Position numbers and translations under genes: made by a program
The notes under the pieces: generated by a model
Told to the model about the DNA's origin: nothing
Database searches by the model: none
What the model saw: the letters and a program-made list of their open reading frames with translations, nothing else
Assembly (NCBI GenBank): GCA_023665605.1
Contig: JAMPDP010000001.1
Span: 1,072,169 to 1,136,168, forward strand
Direction: 5' to 3'
DNA: 64,000 nucleotides
From: Candidatus Amulumruptor caecigallinarius
GTDB lineage: Bacteria > Bacteroidota > Bacteroidia > Bacteroidales > Muribaculaceae
Shown here: positions 55,201-63,465 of the stretch, one piece after another
Layout of the letters: each line of letters starts with the position of its first letter
How positions within the stretch are numbered: position 1 is the stretch's first letter

Positions 55201-56106
55201 GGCGACGGCAAGCTGCCCGGCCAAGCCAAGCCTTACAACTTTGACGGTCGTATGGTATGGGCATTTGACCTTGACCCCAACAAGAAGTTTGACGGATACA
55301 TCAACGGCACCGGCGCAATCTGGAATGACAACGGCGCACCCGGCATCAAGTTTGACAATGGCGTTGATGCCATGTGGATCGGCTCCACCAAGCCCGGCAA
55401 TGGCACTCCCGGTTTCTTCATCCCCACTGCTGACGGCCACGCCAGCTATGACGCAGGCTACTGCCTGAGCATCCCCGGCAGCTACTATGGCTACGCTGAC
55501 GGCCTCCTCCCCCACACTACCCAGGTCTGGGGCCAGAAGGAATTTGGCTATGAGCCCGACGCACTCAAGGGCAACGACGGCTTCGTTGACCTTACCGGCG
55601 AGATTGAACCCTCTGCTCACACCTTCTACGAGTTCAAGTTCCCCCTCTCGGTGCTCGGCATCACTGCTGACTACATCAAGAACACCGGTATCGGCGTGCA
55701 GTACATTGATGTTTATGGTTCTTCAGGCGTAGGTGGCACTCCCTATGACCCCGCCTTCTTCGACAACGCCAAGGATGAATACTCCATGGATCCCAGCTCA
55801 TCAAAGGAGAAGGAGGATGAGGACATCCTCACCTATGCTCCCGCCCGCGTGGGCAAGCTCGCCGAGAGCTCTGCTATCGAGGGCGTAGCCGCTGACACCG
55901 CTGCCGCTACCACCGTCAGCATCGTTCCCGTGAACGGCGGTGTGAAGGTGACCGGCCTCCAGGGCGAGAACGTACAGGTAGTGGCCGTTGACGGCCGCGT
56001 GATCAAGAGCGGCTCCGTAGCCACCTCTGAGCTCCGCATTGAGCTCCCCGCAGGCATGTACGTGGTACGCGCCGGCTCTGCCGCCAAGACCGTGATGGTG
56101 AAGTAA
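52222..56106 (+). CDS. Large modular secreted GH13 alpha-amylase with starch-binding modules and T9SS tail
   Basis: This 1294-residue protein has a signal peptide (to AKAD), a GH13 catalytic domain (about 25-440) with VDVVFNHVD, nucleophile Asp200 (GIRYDAAKH), acid Glu229 (YYYGEIL) and Asp293 (ESHDTY). Asp/Pro linkers separate a beta domain (about 465-590) and two CBM26-like modules (about 602-700 and 713-805; TWPGVEM and AWPGVAM motifs). Next come a chitobiase C-terminal-like Ig fold (about 808-890), a DOMON/CBM9-like domain (about 895-1195) and a type A T9SS sorting domain (about 1220-1294). It should be surface-attached and act on starch. No susC/D genes are adjacent. Confidence 0.92.
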   Translation: MRKKLLSSLLLGLLALPYAAKADVYVAPTIQQGNILHCFNWKVSDIQAELDNIYNAGFTSIQLSPMQRNVSAGAVWNDAYRPYDFKFIDNGMGSKAQLKALCDAAHAKGMKIIVDVVFNHVDGWAAGDRTAYHDPWWNSNNRLRWNGNCDWGNRYSVTHNQMGGGDGYPDVNSEDSEVAARGKAYIDDLKSIGVDGIRYDAAKHVGLPSEGCNFWATVCSDKGLYYYGEILNDPAGDTDRLMKEYTNYMTVTDNNYGDNASKNGGVPTGAFGWTGGGNTLSPDKVIYWGESHDTYANQDGFSKNIDQSIIDRAYAAVACRNGENALYLSRPSARNNDDIKIGAKGSTAFTGKHIAEVNKFRNAMVGKADYFSGNGNACSITRQGGGAVIVMKGSGNVSIANGNGYCPAGTYTDKVSGGTFTVTASTISGNVGSSGIAVIYNGGDNPDPNPNPNPDPTPGPTPTSGMYVLGDLGGTAAWTNGPGTGVALTQDGTKYVGKGVTFTPAKTGDKCYFNFTDYVGATWDDINTNGNRYGATAEGVAASLTSANTMTLYAGGVNGSACGSWTVDAGSYDISVDPSAMSFTIVKSGDTPNPDPTPGPTPSGTLTITGDYNLAYSGNLNKVHYWGGSSQSTWPGVEMTTVTGSDGKSYKVAKVADGTTGVLFNSNGDADKTGDLAYTGAYVMDNNGATSTAVTFSNGNNPDPNPGPTPTPGDHTVYFDNSSSNWSTVYCYTWTAGAADQNAAWPGVAMTKVDGNVYSYTQSAAPANVIFTKGDDSGKTKDLTWVDGHIYKADGTHQEYQGGNNPTTKPVVTANPGNTQFATSVVVTLSVTPSDAKIYYTTDGSTPSASSKLYSAPLTFTETTTLKAVGIATDGTVGNVVTYTYTFGVTPIPDPTPVNGNNLITDYYKVNPNGQVGTQRTVNMSFNEQRSTTAMSNWSASDLIAQGVARDVAQAFKGHHEYPVVDSYALYASWDNDYLYLGVQMVYTVWDLYGDGKLPGQAKPYNFDGRMVWAFDLDPNKKFDGYINGTGAIWNDNGAPGIKFDNGVDAMWIGSTKPGNGTPGFFIPTADGHASYDAGYCLSIPGSYYGYADGLLPHTTQVWGQKEFGYEPDALKGNDGFVDLTGEIEPSAHTFYEFKFPLSVLGITADYIKNTGIGVQYIDVYGSSGVGGTPYDPAFFDNAKDEYSMDPSSSKEKEDEDILTYAPARVGKLAESSAIEGVAADTAAATTVSIVPVNGGVKVTGLQGENVQVVAVDGRVIKSGSVATSELRIELPAGMYVVRAGSAAKTVMVK

Positions 56107-56138
56107 ACACCTCCCCACACACATAACCCTCCTATAAC

Positions 56139-56179
56139 GAAAGGGCATCCGCCATTTGCGCGGATGCCCTTTCAGCTTT
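56139..56179 (+). terminator. Terminator of the amylase gene
   Basis: A perfect 14-bp stem (56139-56152 with 56160-56173), 7-nt loop, followed by agctttt. It lies 33 nt after the stop codon. Confidence 0.85.
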
Positions 56180-56264
56180 TCCACCATCCACCAAACCATC
56201 ACCCCCTGCCGGATGTTATTTACTACGAAAGATGCAATATAACAATCTAAAACACACATACACC

Positions 56265-56603
56265 ATGAGCGAATTTACCGATCTCATCAACCAGAAGAAA
56301 CCGACCTTGGTTGACTTCTATGCCACCTGGTGTGGCCCATGCAAGATGCAGGCCCCGATTCTCGAGCAGGTGAAGAATGCAGTAGGCGACAACGCCAACA
56401 TCATCAAGATAGACGTGGACCGCAACCCCGAGCTGGCACGTCAGTATCGCGTGCAGTCCATCCCGACACTGATTGTCTTCCGCTGCGGCGAGCCCGCATG
56501 GCGCGGCCAGGGTCTCCATCAGGCCGATCAGCTTGTGGCCAAGCTCAACGAGCTGCTCAACGTCAAGACCGAGGATCTCGACGCCGCCTGCGCCGCCAAG
56601 TGA
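56265..56603 (+). CDS. Thioredoxin
   Basis: This 112-residue thioredoxin fold has active site WCGPC, FYATWCGPCKMQAP context and cis-Pro in SIPTLIVF. There is no signal peptide, so it is cytoplasmic. The ATG at 56265 is preferred over an upstream in-frame start because the fold begins there. A second thioredoxin-like gene follows after 89 nt. Confidence 0.92.
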   Translation: MSEFTDLINQKKPTLVDFYATWCGPCKMQAPILEQVKNAVGDNANIIKIDVDRNPELARQYRVQSIPTLIVFRCGEPAWRGQGLHQADQLVAKLNELLNVKTEDLDAACAAK

Positions 56604-56692
56604 CGCCCGCGGGTCGCAGATGGATGCGCCGGTCAGGTGCATCCGCATTGCATCTCTAACCTATTGATTACACTTATATTACACACACAGCC

Positions 56693-56998
56693 ATGAGTTT
56701 ACATACAGACTTAGACAACGTGCTTCAGGAGAGCAAGCCCACACTGATGGAGTTTTACGCCGACTGGTGTCCTCACTGCCAGAAGATGATGCCCATCGTC
56801 GAAGAGCTCCGCGTGATAGAGGGCGACAAGATTAACATCGTGCAGATAGAGGGTGACCAGAACCCCGACCTGATGGAGAAGTACCATGTGCGCTCCTACC
56901 CTACCTGGATCATCATGAAGGATGGTCAGGAAGTGTGGCGCGACGGCGGCGAGAAGCCCCTGAGCGAACTCCGCGACATGGTGGAGCGCTTCATCTGA
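56693..56998 (+). CDS. Thioredoxin-like protein with WCPHC active site
   Basis: This 101-residue thioredoxin fold has the active site WCPHC and cis-Pro in SYPTWIIM. The CPHC dipeptide is DsbA-like and usually gives a more oxidising couple than CGPC. There is no signal peptide. Tandem placement after a CGPC thioredoxin suggests paired or specialised redox roles; the partner is unknown. Confidence 0.88.
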   Translation: MSLHTDLDNVLQESKPTLMEFYADWCPHCQKMMPIVEELRVIEGDKINIVQIEGDQNPDLMEKYHVRSYPTWIIMKDGQEVWRDGGEKPLSELRDMVERFI

Positions 56999-57109
56999 CA
57001 GCACTACGTCATAGAACAATCAACACATGGGCTGTCCCGACAGGGATGGCCCGTGGTGCGTGTTGTACCCATGGCATGCCCGTGGTGCGCCCGTGGCGCT
57101 CTGGGATGG

Positions 57110-57140
57110 TTGGGAGGTTGCGGGGAAATTCGTAACTTTG
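57110..57140 (+). promoter_or_regulatory. gldE promoter
   Basis: TTGG (57110-57113) and TAACTTTG (57133-57140) at 19-nt spacing. The first ATG is at 57148, only 7 nt after the box. Confidence 0.75.
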
Positions 57141-57147
57141 CGGCACT

Positions 57148-58536
57148 ATGGATTTTGACCCTTTGGGGGGTGACGACCCCCTGTTATGCTTGATAAGCGG
57201 TGCGTTGACGCTGGCGATGCCGGAGACATTTTCGGTACCGCAGATTATCGCGCTGGTTTGCGCCGTGGTGGCCCTGATATTGTCGGGGTTCGTTTCGGGG
57301 AGCGAGATAGCGTTTTTCTCGCTGCGCCCTGAGCAGATTGAGGAGCTTGAGGATGAGAACCCGTCGTCGCGGATATTGCGGTTGATCGGGGCTCCGGAGC
57401 GGCTATTGGCTACTATCCTGATAGCAAACAATCTGGTGAACGTGACCATCGTGGTGCTGTTCAACTTTGCTCTCGGGCCTGTGTTCGAGGGGCTTGCACC
57501 GTGGCTGAGCTTTGTGCTGCAGACGGTGATACTGACGTTTCTGATACTGCTTTTCGGTGAGATTCTGCCGAAGCTCTATGCTACGAACAACAACCTGACG
57601 TGGGCGCGCTTTGCCGCTCCCGGCATCAGTGCGATGATGGGGCTGTTCTGGCCCGTATCGGCGGTGCTGGTGAAGTCGTCATGGATAGTGAAGCGTGTGA
57701 TCAGCAAGCCGGATGACACGGTGACGGCTGATGACCTGAGCCATGCGCTCGAAATCACCGATGTGAAGAACTCAGACACAGAGATGCTTGAGGGAATTCT
57801 GCGTTTCGGTGACACTACGGCGTCGGAAATCATGACTCCGCGCGTCGATATAACGGATGTTGACGCAGACTCACCCTTTGAGGAGGTGATGAAGACCGTG
57901 ATTGACAGCGGATACTCACGTCTGCCGGTGTGCGAGGGTAGCCAGGATGACATCAAGGGTATCCTCTATGCGCGTGACCTGTTGCCTTACATCGGCGTTG
58001 AGCCGCCGAAGGAGTTTGCATGGCAATCGCTGCTGCGGGAGCCCTATTTCGTGCCGGAGAGCCGCCGCATTGATGACCTGCTGGAGGACTTCCGCCGCCG
58101 GCGCATACACCTGGCCATAGTGATTGATGAGTATGGCGGCACGCAGGGGCTTGTGACGATGGAGGACATTCTGGAAGAGATAGTTGGCGACATCGACGAC
58201 GAGTATGACACCGAGGAGAAGACATATAAGCGGCTCCCGGATGACACATATATATTTGACGGGAAGACGCTGTTGAATGACTTCTTCCGCGTGACAGGCC
58301 TTGACGAAGATGACTACAAGGATGTGGCGGAGGATTGCGAGACGCTGGCGGGTATGTTGCTTGCCATAAAGGGTGACTTTCCCCGCGACAAGGAGCCGCT
58401 GGTGTACGGGCGTTGCCGCTTCCTGGTGCTTGACGTGAACCACCACCGCATAGCGCAGGTGCGAGTGAAGGTGATGCCCGAGGTGCAGTCTCCCGCGTCA
58501 CTTCCCGCGGAACCCAATACAGAGAAGAGCCGATGA
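57148..58536 (+). CDS. gldE: GldE-like CNNM/CBS-domain gliding and secretion protein
   Basis: This 462-residue protein has three or four TM segments in a CNNM domain (GFVSGSEIAFFSL, LFGEILPK), then two CBS domains (about 215-345; MTPRVDITDVD and GGTQGLVTMEDILEEIVG) and a CorC/HlyC C-terminal domain (about 360-445). GldE is the Bacteroidetes member linked with gliding/T9SS function in Flavobacterium. The ATG at 57148 would give a near-leaderless mRNA; MPETFSV at 57217 is an alternative. It overlaps tsaE by ATGA. Confidence 0.85.
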   Translation: MDFDPLGGDDPLLCLISGALTLAMPETFSVPQIIALVCAVVALILSGFVSGSEIAFFSLRPEQIEELEDENPSSRILRLIGAPERLLATILIANNLVNVTIVVLFNFALGPVFEGLAPWLSFVLQTVILTFLILLFGEILPKLYATNNNLTWARFAAPGISAMMGLFWPVSAVLVKSSWIVKRVISKPDDTVTADDLSHALEITDVKNSDTEMLEGILRFGDTTASEIMTPRVDITDVDADSPFEEVMKTVIDSGYSRLPVCEGSQDDIKGILYARDLLPYIGVEPPKEFAWQSLLREPYFVPESRRIDDLLEDFRRRRIHLAIVIDEYGGTQGLVTMEDILEEIVGDIDDEYDTEEKTYKRLPDDTYIFDGKTLLNDFFRVTGLDEDDYKDVAEDCETLAGMLLAIKGDFPRDKEPLVYGRCRFLVLDVNHHRIAQVRVKVMPEVQSPASLPAEPNTEKSR

Positions 58537-58982
58537 ACAGCAAGCCATTTACCCCCGTCAGCTTCACCATAAAGACCCCTGCGCACTTGGCGGAGGGAGC
58601 AAGCGAGTTTGTCGAGGCTATGCAGGGGCACCGAGTGTTTGCCTTTGACGGGGCAATGGGCGCCGGGAAGACCACACTGACCGCTGCCGTGTGCCGCGCA
58701 CTTGGCGTGGAGGGTGACGACACGGCCTCACCCACCTTCGCCATCCACAATGAATACCTCACCGCGGGGGGCGAGAGCATACATCACTTTGATCTCTACC
58801 GACTGAGCGACACTGCCGAAGCCCTTGACGCGGGGCTGGAGGAGTATCTGGATAACGGCGACCTCTGCTTCATCGAGTGGCCCGAAGTTGCCGAACCGCT
58901 GCTGCCTGACGACACCATAAAGGTGACTATTGCCGAGCACGCTGACGGGTCACGTCTGGTGACACTCAGCCCTTACTTCTGA
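58533..58982 (+). CDS. tsaE: tRNA threonylcarbamoyladenosine ATPase TsaE
   Basis: This 149-residue P-loop protein has Walker A GAMGAGKTT (about 40-48), SPTFAIHNEY and FDLYRL, and late IEWPE, all TsaE marks. It works with TsaB and TsaD to make t6A at position 37 of tRNAs reading ANN codons. It overlaps gldE by 4 nt. Confidence 0.95.
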   Translation: MNSKPFTPVSFTIKTPAHLAEGASEFVEAMQGHRVFAFDGAMGAGKTTLTAAVCRALGVEGDDTASPTFAIHNEYLTAGGESIHHFDLYRLSDTAEALDAGLEEYLDNGDLCFIEWPEVAEPLLPDDTIKVTIAEHADGSRLVTLSPYF

Positions 58983-59026
58983 CCGCTGAAGCCCTTCAAC
59001 GCCTGAATCATAACACCTGCCGACCT

Positions 59027-60346
59027 ATGTCACGACTATATCCGTCCACGAGACCTCTGTATAACATCCTTCTCAGCCTGCTGCTCGGTGCCATCCTGTC
59101 GCTCCCCCTTGCGGGTTGTTCCGACAAAGAAGATGACGCGCCCGCAGCACCGGTCACGCCGGAGGATGTGCCGGGGAGGCACCGCACAGTCCTTATTTAT
59201 ATGGTGGCGAGCAACAACCTTGGCACCGATGGCAACAACCTCCGCAACATAGCGATGATGGAGAAGTGGGCCGGGGAACACAGTCTGAATGACTGCAACG
59301 TGATACTCTACCATATGCGCTACGCCGACAATGTGATCTCCACAACTCGCGTAGCCACCCTTGAGAGGCTTACCCGCGAGGGGTTCGTGACCGTGCGCCG
59401 CTATGAGGTGAACCCGTCGGTGATAGCTACCGACCCGGAGGTGATGGCAGAAGTGATGGCAGAAGTGCGAGGCACCTTCCCCGCCGAGAGCTACGGCCTG
59501 GTGATGTGGAGCCACGGCGACCCGTGGCGCGAAGGGTCGTTCAGCACCATGGGCTCACGCCACTGGGGTGCAGATGGCATAGGTACTCCCGGCTCGCAGA
59601 CTTACTGGAGCATTTCACTCCCCCCCATGGGCGAGGTGTTGACTCAGACCGGCCCTTGGGAGTTCATCTACTTCGACAGCTGCTACGGGGCCAACATCGA
59701 GACCGCCTATGAGCTGCGTAACGCCACCCCGTTGGTGATCGGGTCGTCAACAGAGGTGGTGAGCTGGGGGATGCCGTATGACCAAACCTTGACCTACATG
59801 ACTGCCACAGAGTTTGATGCGGAGGCCCTGGCACAATGCACATTCGACTACTACGCGACTTTCGACAGCCCTAACTTTGACAGTGCCACCAACAGGATGG
59901 CCCGTTCATGTACCATGAGCGTGACCCGCACTGACCGGCTTGAGGCAGTTGCACAAGCCGCGCGAAGCGTATGGGAGGGCGGGGCGAGATTCAACTATGC
60001 CACCGACCGCCCGATTCAACCCTTCATGCCGAGCAATGCTTCGCCCAACACGCTGAGCTTCGACATGGCCGACACCTATGCCCACCTCACCGGGGCTGCC
60101 CCGGAAGCCCTCACGGAGTTTCAGGCAGCCTTGGAGAGGGCTGTGACGTATCACGCCAACACTCCATATATGTGGCAGGGCGCGAGCTACGAGCTCCCCA
60201 TCAACACCTATTGCGGACTCGGCACATACATCTACCCGGAGAATCCCACTCCCACGGCTTCCCGGCCGGATCCCTATTATGGCTACTCGCGCCTGAAATG
60301 GTATACCGACGTGATGAGCCACGCCACCGCCGAACCGCTCCGCTGA
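59027..60346 (+). CDS. Clostripain-like (C11) cysteine peptidase lipoprotein
   Basis: This 439-residue protein has a lipobox-like LAGC near residue 31. The C11 core shows TVLIYMVASNNLG, His163 in MWSHGD and Cys219 in YFDSCYGANIETAYEL, the catalytic His-Cys pair of clostripain relatives. Clostripain cleaves after Arg, but specificity here cannot be read from sequence. It is probably anchored to the outer membrane or periplasmic face. It precedes the MscS gene by 26 nt. Confidence 0.88.
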   Translation: MSRLYPSTRPLYNILLSLLLGAILSLPLAGCSDKEDDAPAAPVTPEDVPGRHRTVLIYMVASNNLGTDGNNLRNIAMMEKWAGEHSLNDCNVILYHMRYADNVISTTRVATLERLTREGFVTVRRYEVNPSVIATDPEVMAEVMAEVRGTFPAESYGLVMWSHGDPWREGSFSTMGSRHWGADGIGTPGSQTYWSISLPPMGEVLTQTGPWEFIYFDSCYGANIETAYELRNATPLVIGSSTEVVSWGMPYDQTLTYMTATEFDAEALAQCTFDYYATFDSPNFDSATNRMARSCTMSVTRTDRLEAVAQAARSVWEGGARFNYATDRPIQPFMPSNASPNTLSFDMADTYAHLTGAAPEALTEFQAALERAVTYHANTPYMWQGASYELPINTYCGLGTYIYPENPTPTASRPDPYYGYSRLKWYTDVMSHATAEPLR

Positions 60347-60372
60347 CCCTATCAACCAACTTGGACTGACCC

Positions 60373-61305
60373 ATGCTTCCACTCCAGAACTTGCCCCTGA
60401 CACCCGACTCCACCGCCATAGAGCGCCACAATGCCGAAATAGAGAAGCTCAAACAGATGCCGTTTGACGACCTGATGAGCAAACTGATCAACGACATGGT
60501 GAGCTTCGCCATTCATCTGGTGGCGGCAATTCTGGTGTTCTACATCGGTCGTTTCATCATCAAGTGGCTCTACGGGCTTGTGCGCAAAGTGATGCTCCAC
60601 CGCCATGTGGACCGGAGCCTCTCAACGTTCGTGCTGAGCATGGTGAAGATGCTGCTCTACTTCATCCTGGTGGTGACGGTGATAGGCATCTTAGGCATCG
60701 AGACGAGCTCGTTCCTGGCTCTGTTTGCCTCGGCCGGTGTGGCTGTGGGTATGGCTCTGAGCGGCACGTTGCAGAACTTTGCCGGCGGAGTGCTGATACT
60801 GCTGCTGAAGCCTTACCGCGTGGGTGACTACATTGAGGCCCAGGGGTTTGCCGGAACGGTGAAGGAGATTCAGATATTCCACACCATCATTCTGACCTAC
60901 GACAACAAGAGCATCATCATCCCCAACGGCGGGCTTTCGACCGGGAGTATCAACAACTGGAGCCGCGAGTCGTACCGCCGTGTGGACTGGACCGTGGGCA
61001 TCAGCTACGGCGACAGCGTGGAGAAGGCCCGCGGGGTGATACTGGAGCTGCTGGCGTCGGACCCGCGGGTAGTGGGTGAAGGGGCTTCGGAAGTGACGAA
61101 GGCACCGTCGGTGACAGTGGATGAGCTGGCTGACTCGAGCGTCAACCTGAAGGTACGCGCCTGGACGAGTACCGCCGACTATTGGGCTCTGTACTACGCC
61201 ATCAATGAGCGCATATATGACGAGCTGCCTCGGCACGGGCTGAACTTCCCCTTCCCGCAGCTTGACGTACACCTGCCACAGGGTGCCACCGCCGGTGAAC
61301 ACTGA
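60373..61305 (+). CDS. MscS-family mechanosensitive channel
   Basis: This 310-residue protein has TM segments at about 40-62, 85-105 and 112-140, with the pore helix glycine/alanine pattern SAGVAVGMALSGTLQNFAGG. It then has a cytoplasmic beta domain (VGDYIEAQG, IIIPNGGLSTGSINNWSR) and an alpha/beta C-terminal part. It releases solutes upon hypo-osmotic shock. Typical MscS length. Confidence 0.93.
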   Translation: MLPLQNLPLTPDSTAIERHNAEIEKLKQMPFDDLMSKLINDMVSFAIHLVAAILVFYIGRFIIKWLYGLVRKVMLHRHVDRSLSTFVLSMVKMLLYFILVVTVIGILGIETSSFLALFASAGVAVGMALSGTLQNFAGGVLILLLKPYRVGDYIEAQGFAGTVKEIQIFHTIILTYDNKSIIIPNGGLSTGSINNWSRESYRRVDWTVGISYGDSVEKARGVILELLASDPRVVGEGASEVTKAPSVTVDELADSSVNLKVRAWTSTADYWALYYAINERIYDELPRHGLNFPFPQLDVHLPQGATAGEH

Positions 61306-61393
61306 GGGTGCCCTGCGGGTTAAGAAAACATAGAGAGGTTGCCGTGACGGAGCCTCCGCAAAACGCGTTTCAATTCATCACACTACCATAACC

Positions 61394-61909
61394 ATGACAT
61401 CTATCACGCGCCGCACATTGGCAGTCATTGTGGCCCTCGTCGCTTCTCTGACGGGAGCATTGTCCACTGATGCCCAAAACAATACAACGATAGGCCTCGG
61501 AGGCGGCTACATCAGCCGCAACGAGTCGGGCTACGCGGGCATATATCTGCGTCATCAGTTCTCGCGCATCGTCGCGCTTCAACCACAGGTGGACTTTGCC
61601 ATCCGCAACCGCGACAAAGATGCCTATATCATCACTGTTGACGCGCATCTGTCGGTGCCCCTGCGCACTGAGCGTTGGAACGTATATGGGATAGCCGGCG
61701 CGGGATTTTCGTCATGGAATGACCCGCATACCTATGCCGACGGCAAGTTGGTGGACCGAGCCCGCCATGGGGCACTGTGTGCAGACCTCGGAGCCGGCGC
61801 CGCGCTCAACGTCACCCCTACCCTGCGCCTGGCCTTAGAGGCGCGAGCCAATCTGGCGGCAGCCCGTTCGTGCGCCCTTGTGGGGCTATCCATCGGCTAC
61901 AACTTCTGA
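61394..61909 (+). CDS. Small outer-membrane beta-barrel protein
   Basis: This 171-residue protein has a signal peptide (to about STDAQ) and about eight amphipathic strands ending in the C-terminal aromatic signature (VGLSIGYNF). It is an OmpW/OmpA-barrel-sized porin-like protein of unknown role. The hairpin at 61938-61967 follows. Confidence 0.75.
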   Translation: MTSITRRTLAVIVALVASLTGALSTDAQNNTTIGLGGGYISRNESGYAGIYLRHQFSRIVALQPQVDFAIRNRDKDAYIITVDAHLSVPLRTERWNVYGIAGAGFSSWNDPHTYADGKLVDRARHGALCADLGAGAALNVTPTLRLALEARANLAAARSCALVGLSIGYNF

Positions 61910-61937
61910 TTGCCGGATTTCAAACCTGAATCCATCG

Positions 61938-61967
61938 CGGCCGGCATCTTAACTTAGGTGCCGGCCG
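61938..61967 (+). terminator. 9-bp GC hairpin after the beta-barrel gene
   Basis: Arms 61938-61946 and 61959-61967 are perfectly complementary with a 12-nt loop that can pair further. A T-poor tail follows. Confidence 0.65.
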
Positions 61968-62019
61968 TTGCCGTGTCGGTGCAATAAATCGGGGGTAGAT
62001 GACGTTAATAGTTATGACT

Positions 62020-63462
62020 ATGAAGATTACGAAGACTCCGGGGCAGTTGCGCCCCGCAAAAATATGCCGGGTGGTTGCCTCATTTATTTTTGCGCTGCTT
62101 ATGCCTATGCTGCTGAGCGGGTGCATTGAGGATGGAGTGACAACGTCGGCCTCTGACCAGCCAGAATTCAGCACGCCGGAGGTGGATTTGGGGACTCTGT
62201 TCACCTCATCCCCATCTGCCACATATCACTTCACCGTCTACAATCGGCATGACAAAGTGCTGTCCATCAGCAAAATTTCACTGCGAGAGGGCGACAGCAG
62301 CGCGTTTCGTCTGAATGTGGATGGTGAGAGTGCGCGCACATTCCACGGCATCGAGATTCGCCCCAACGACTCAATATACGTGTTTGTGGAGAGCACCATC
62401 CCTCCCAAGGGAGCTGCTACGGACTACCTCCCCTTTGACATTGAGGACAGCATAGACTTCCTCACCAACGGGGTAACCCGCTCCGTGCGCATCAAGGCCA
62501 AGGGGCAGGATGTAGAAGAGGTGACGGATGCTGTGATCAGCACCGCGACCCGATGGGACAGCCATCCTCGGCGCGTAAAGGGCGAACTCCGCATAGCCGA
62601 GGGTGGGAGCCTGACCATAGGTAAGGGTGTGAGTGTGTATTTCCACAAGGGCGCGGGCATCCGCGTGGAGGGGAGCCTTGTGACCGAAGGTGTGCCTGAC
62701 GCAGAGGGCGCCCCCGGCATGGTGACCCTTCGTGGCGACCGCCTCGACAACGTGGTGGGTGCACAGGGCTATGACCTGCTGGCATCACAGTGGGGAGGTA
62801 TCGACGTGGCTCCCACCGGTAGAGTCAGCTTCAGCCACACCGATATGCGAGGCACCGAGTATGGTCTGCGCGCCACGGGTGAAGGGGGCAAGATGCCGCA
62901 GGTGACGCTGCTCAACAGCCGTCTGCACCGTTCGGGCGGAAATGCGCTGAGCGTAACCGACGGACATCTGAAGGCCGTCGGCACCGAGCTCTCTGACTCC
63001 AAGGATGCAATGCTCTCACTATCCGGCGGCGAAGCCCAACTAACCAATTGCACCCTCATCAACTATTATATCTCGTCTGTGGCCGTGGGGCCGCTGCTGA
63101 AAGTTGCTGACTCGGAAGCCACCAAGGTGAAAGCGACGGTGGACAACTGTCTCATGACCAACTTCCGCACCGGCGAGTGTGTGCAACCCGGTGACCTTAC
63201 AGGGTTTGACGTGAGGATACGCTCTACCCTGATTTCAGCCGCCGGCAGCGATGATGACAATTTCATCGGTTGCTTGTGGAACGCTTGGCCTGACACTTAC
63301 GAGAACCACCAGGAGAATGAGTATGACTACCGTCTGCGGGCCGGTTCGCCCGGTGCGGGAGCCGGCAATCCCGCTCTGCTTGTGGCAGAGGGTAGCAAGG
63401 ATATGTATGGCGTGACACGCCGCACGGATACACCCGCCATGGGAGCCTACGAAGTGGAGTGA
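62020..63462 (+). CDS. Right-handed beta-helix lipoprotein
   Basis: This 480-residue protein has a lipoprotein signal (LLSGC, Cys about 35), an N-terminal Ig-like region (about 40-165, with HFTVYNRHDKVLSI) and a parallel beta-helix (about 175-440) with short N- and G-rich coils. The ending DTPAMGAYEVE is common in such proteins. It has no recognised catalytic triad. Alternative starts are at 61999 and 62014. It lies 3 nt before the HSDR_N gene, so the two are probably co-transcribed. Confidence 0.82.
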   Translation: MKITKTPGQLRPAKICRVVASFIFALLMPMLLSGCIEDGVTTSASDQPEFSTPEVDLGTLFTSSPSATYHFTVYNRHDKVLSISKISLREGDSSAFRLNVDGESARTFHGIEIRPNDSIYVFVESTIPPKGAATDYLPFDIEDSIDFLTNGVTRSVRIKAKGQDVEEVTDAVISTATRWDSHPRRVKGELRIAEGGSLTIGKGVSVYFHKGAGIRVEGSLVTEGVPDAEGAPGMVTLRGDRLDNVVGAQGYDLLASQWGGIDVAPTGRVSFSHTDMRGTEYGLRATGEGGKMPQVTLLNSRLHRSGGNALSVTDGHLKAVGTELSDSKDAMLSLSGGEAQLTNCTLINYYISSVAVGPLLKVADSEATKVKATVDNCLMTNFRTGECVQPGDLTGFDVRIRSTLISAAGSDDDNFIGCLWNAWPDTYENHQENEYDYRLRAGSPGAGAGNPALLVAEGSKDMYGVTRRTDTPAMGAYEVE

Positions 63463-63465
63463 CAT

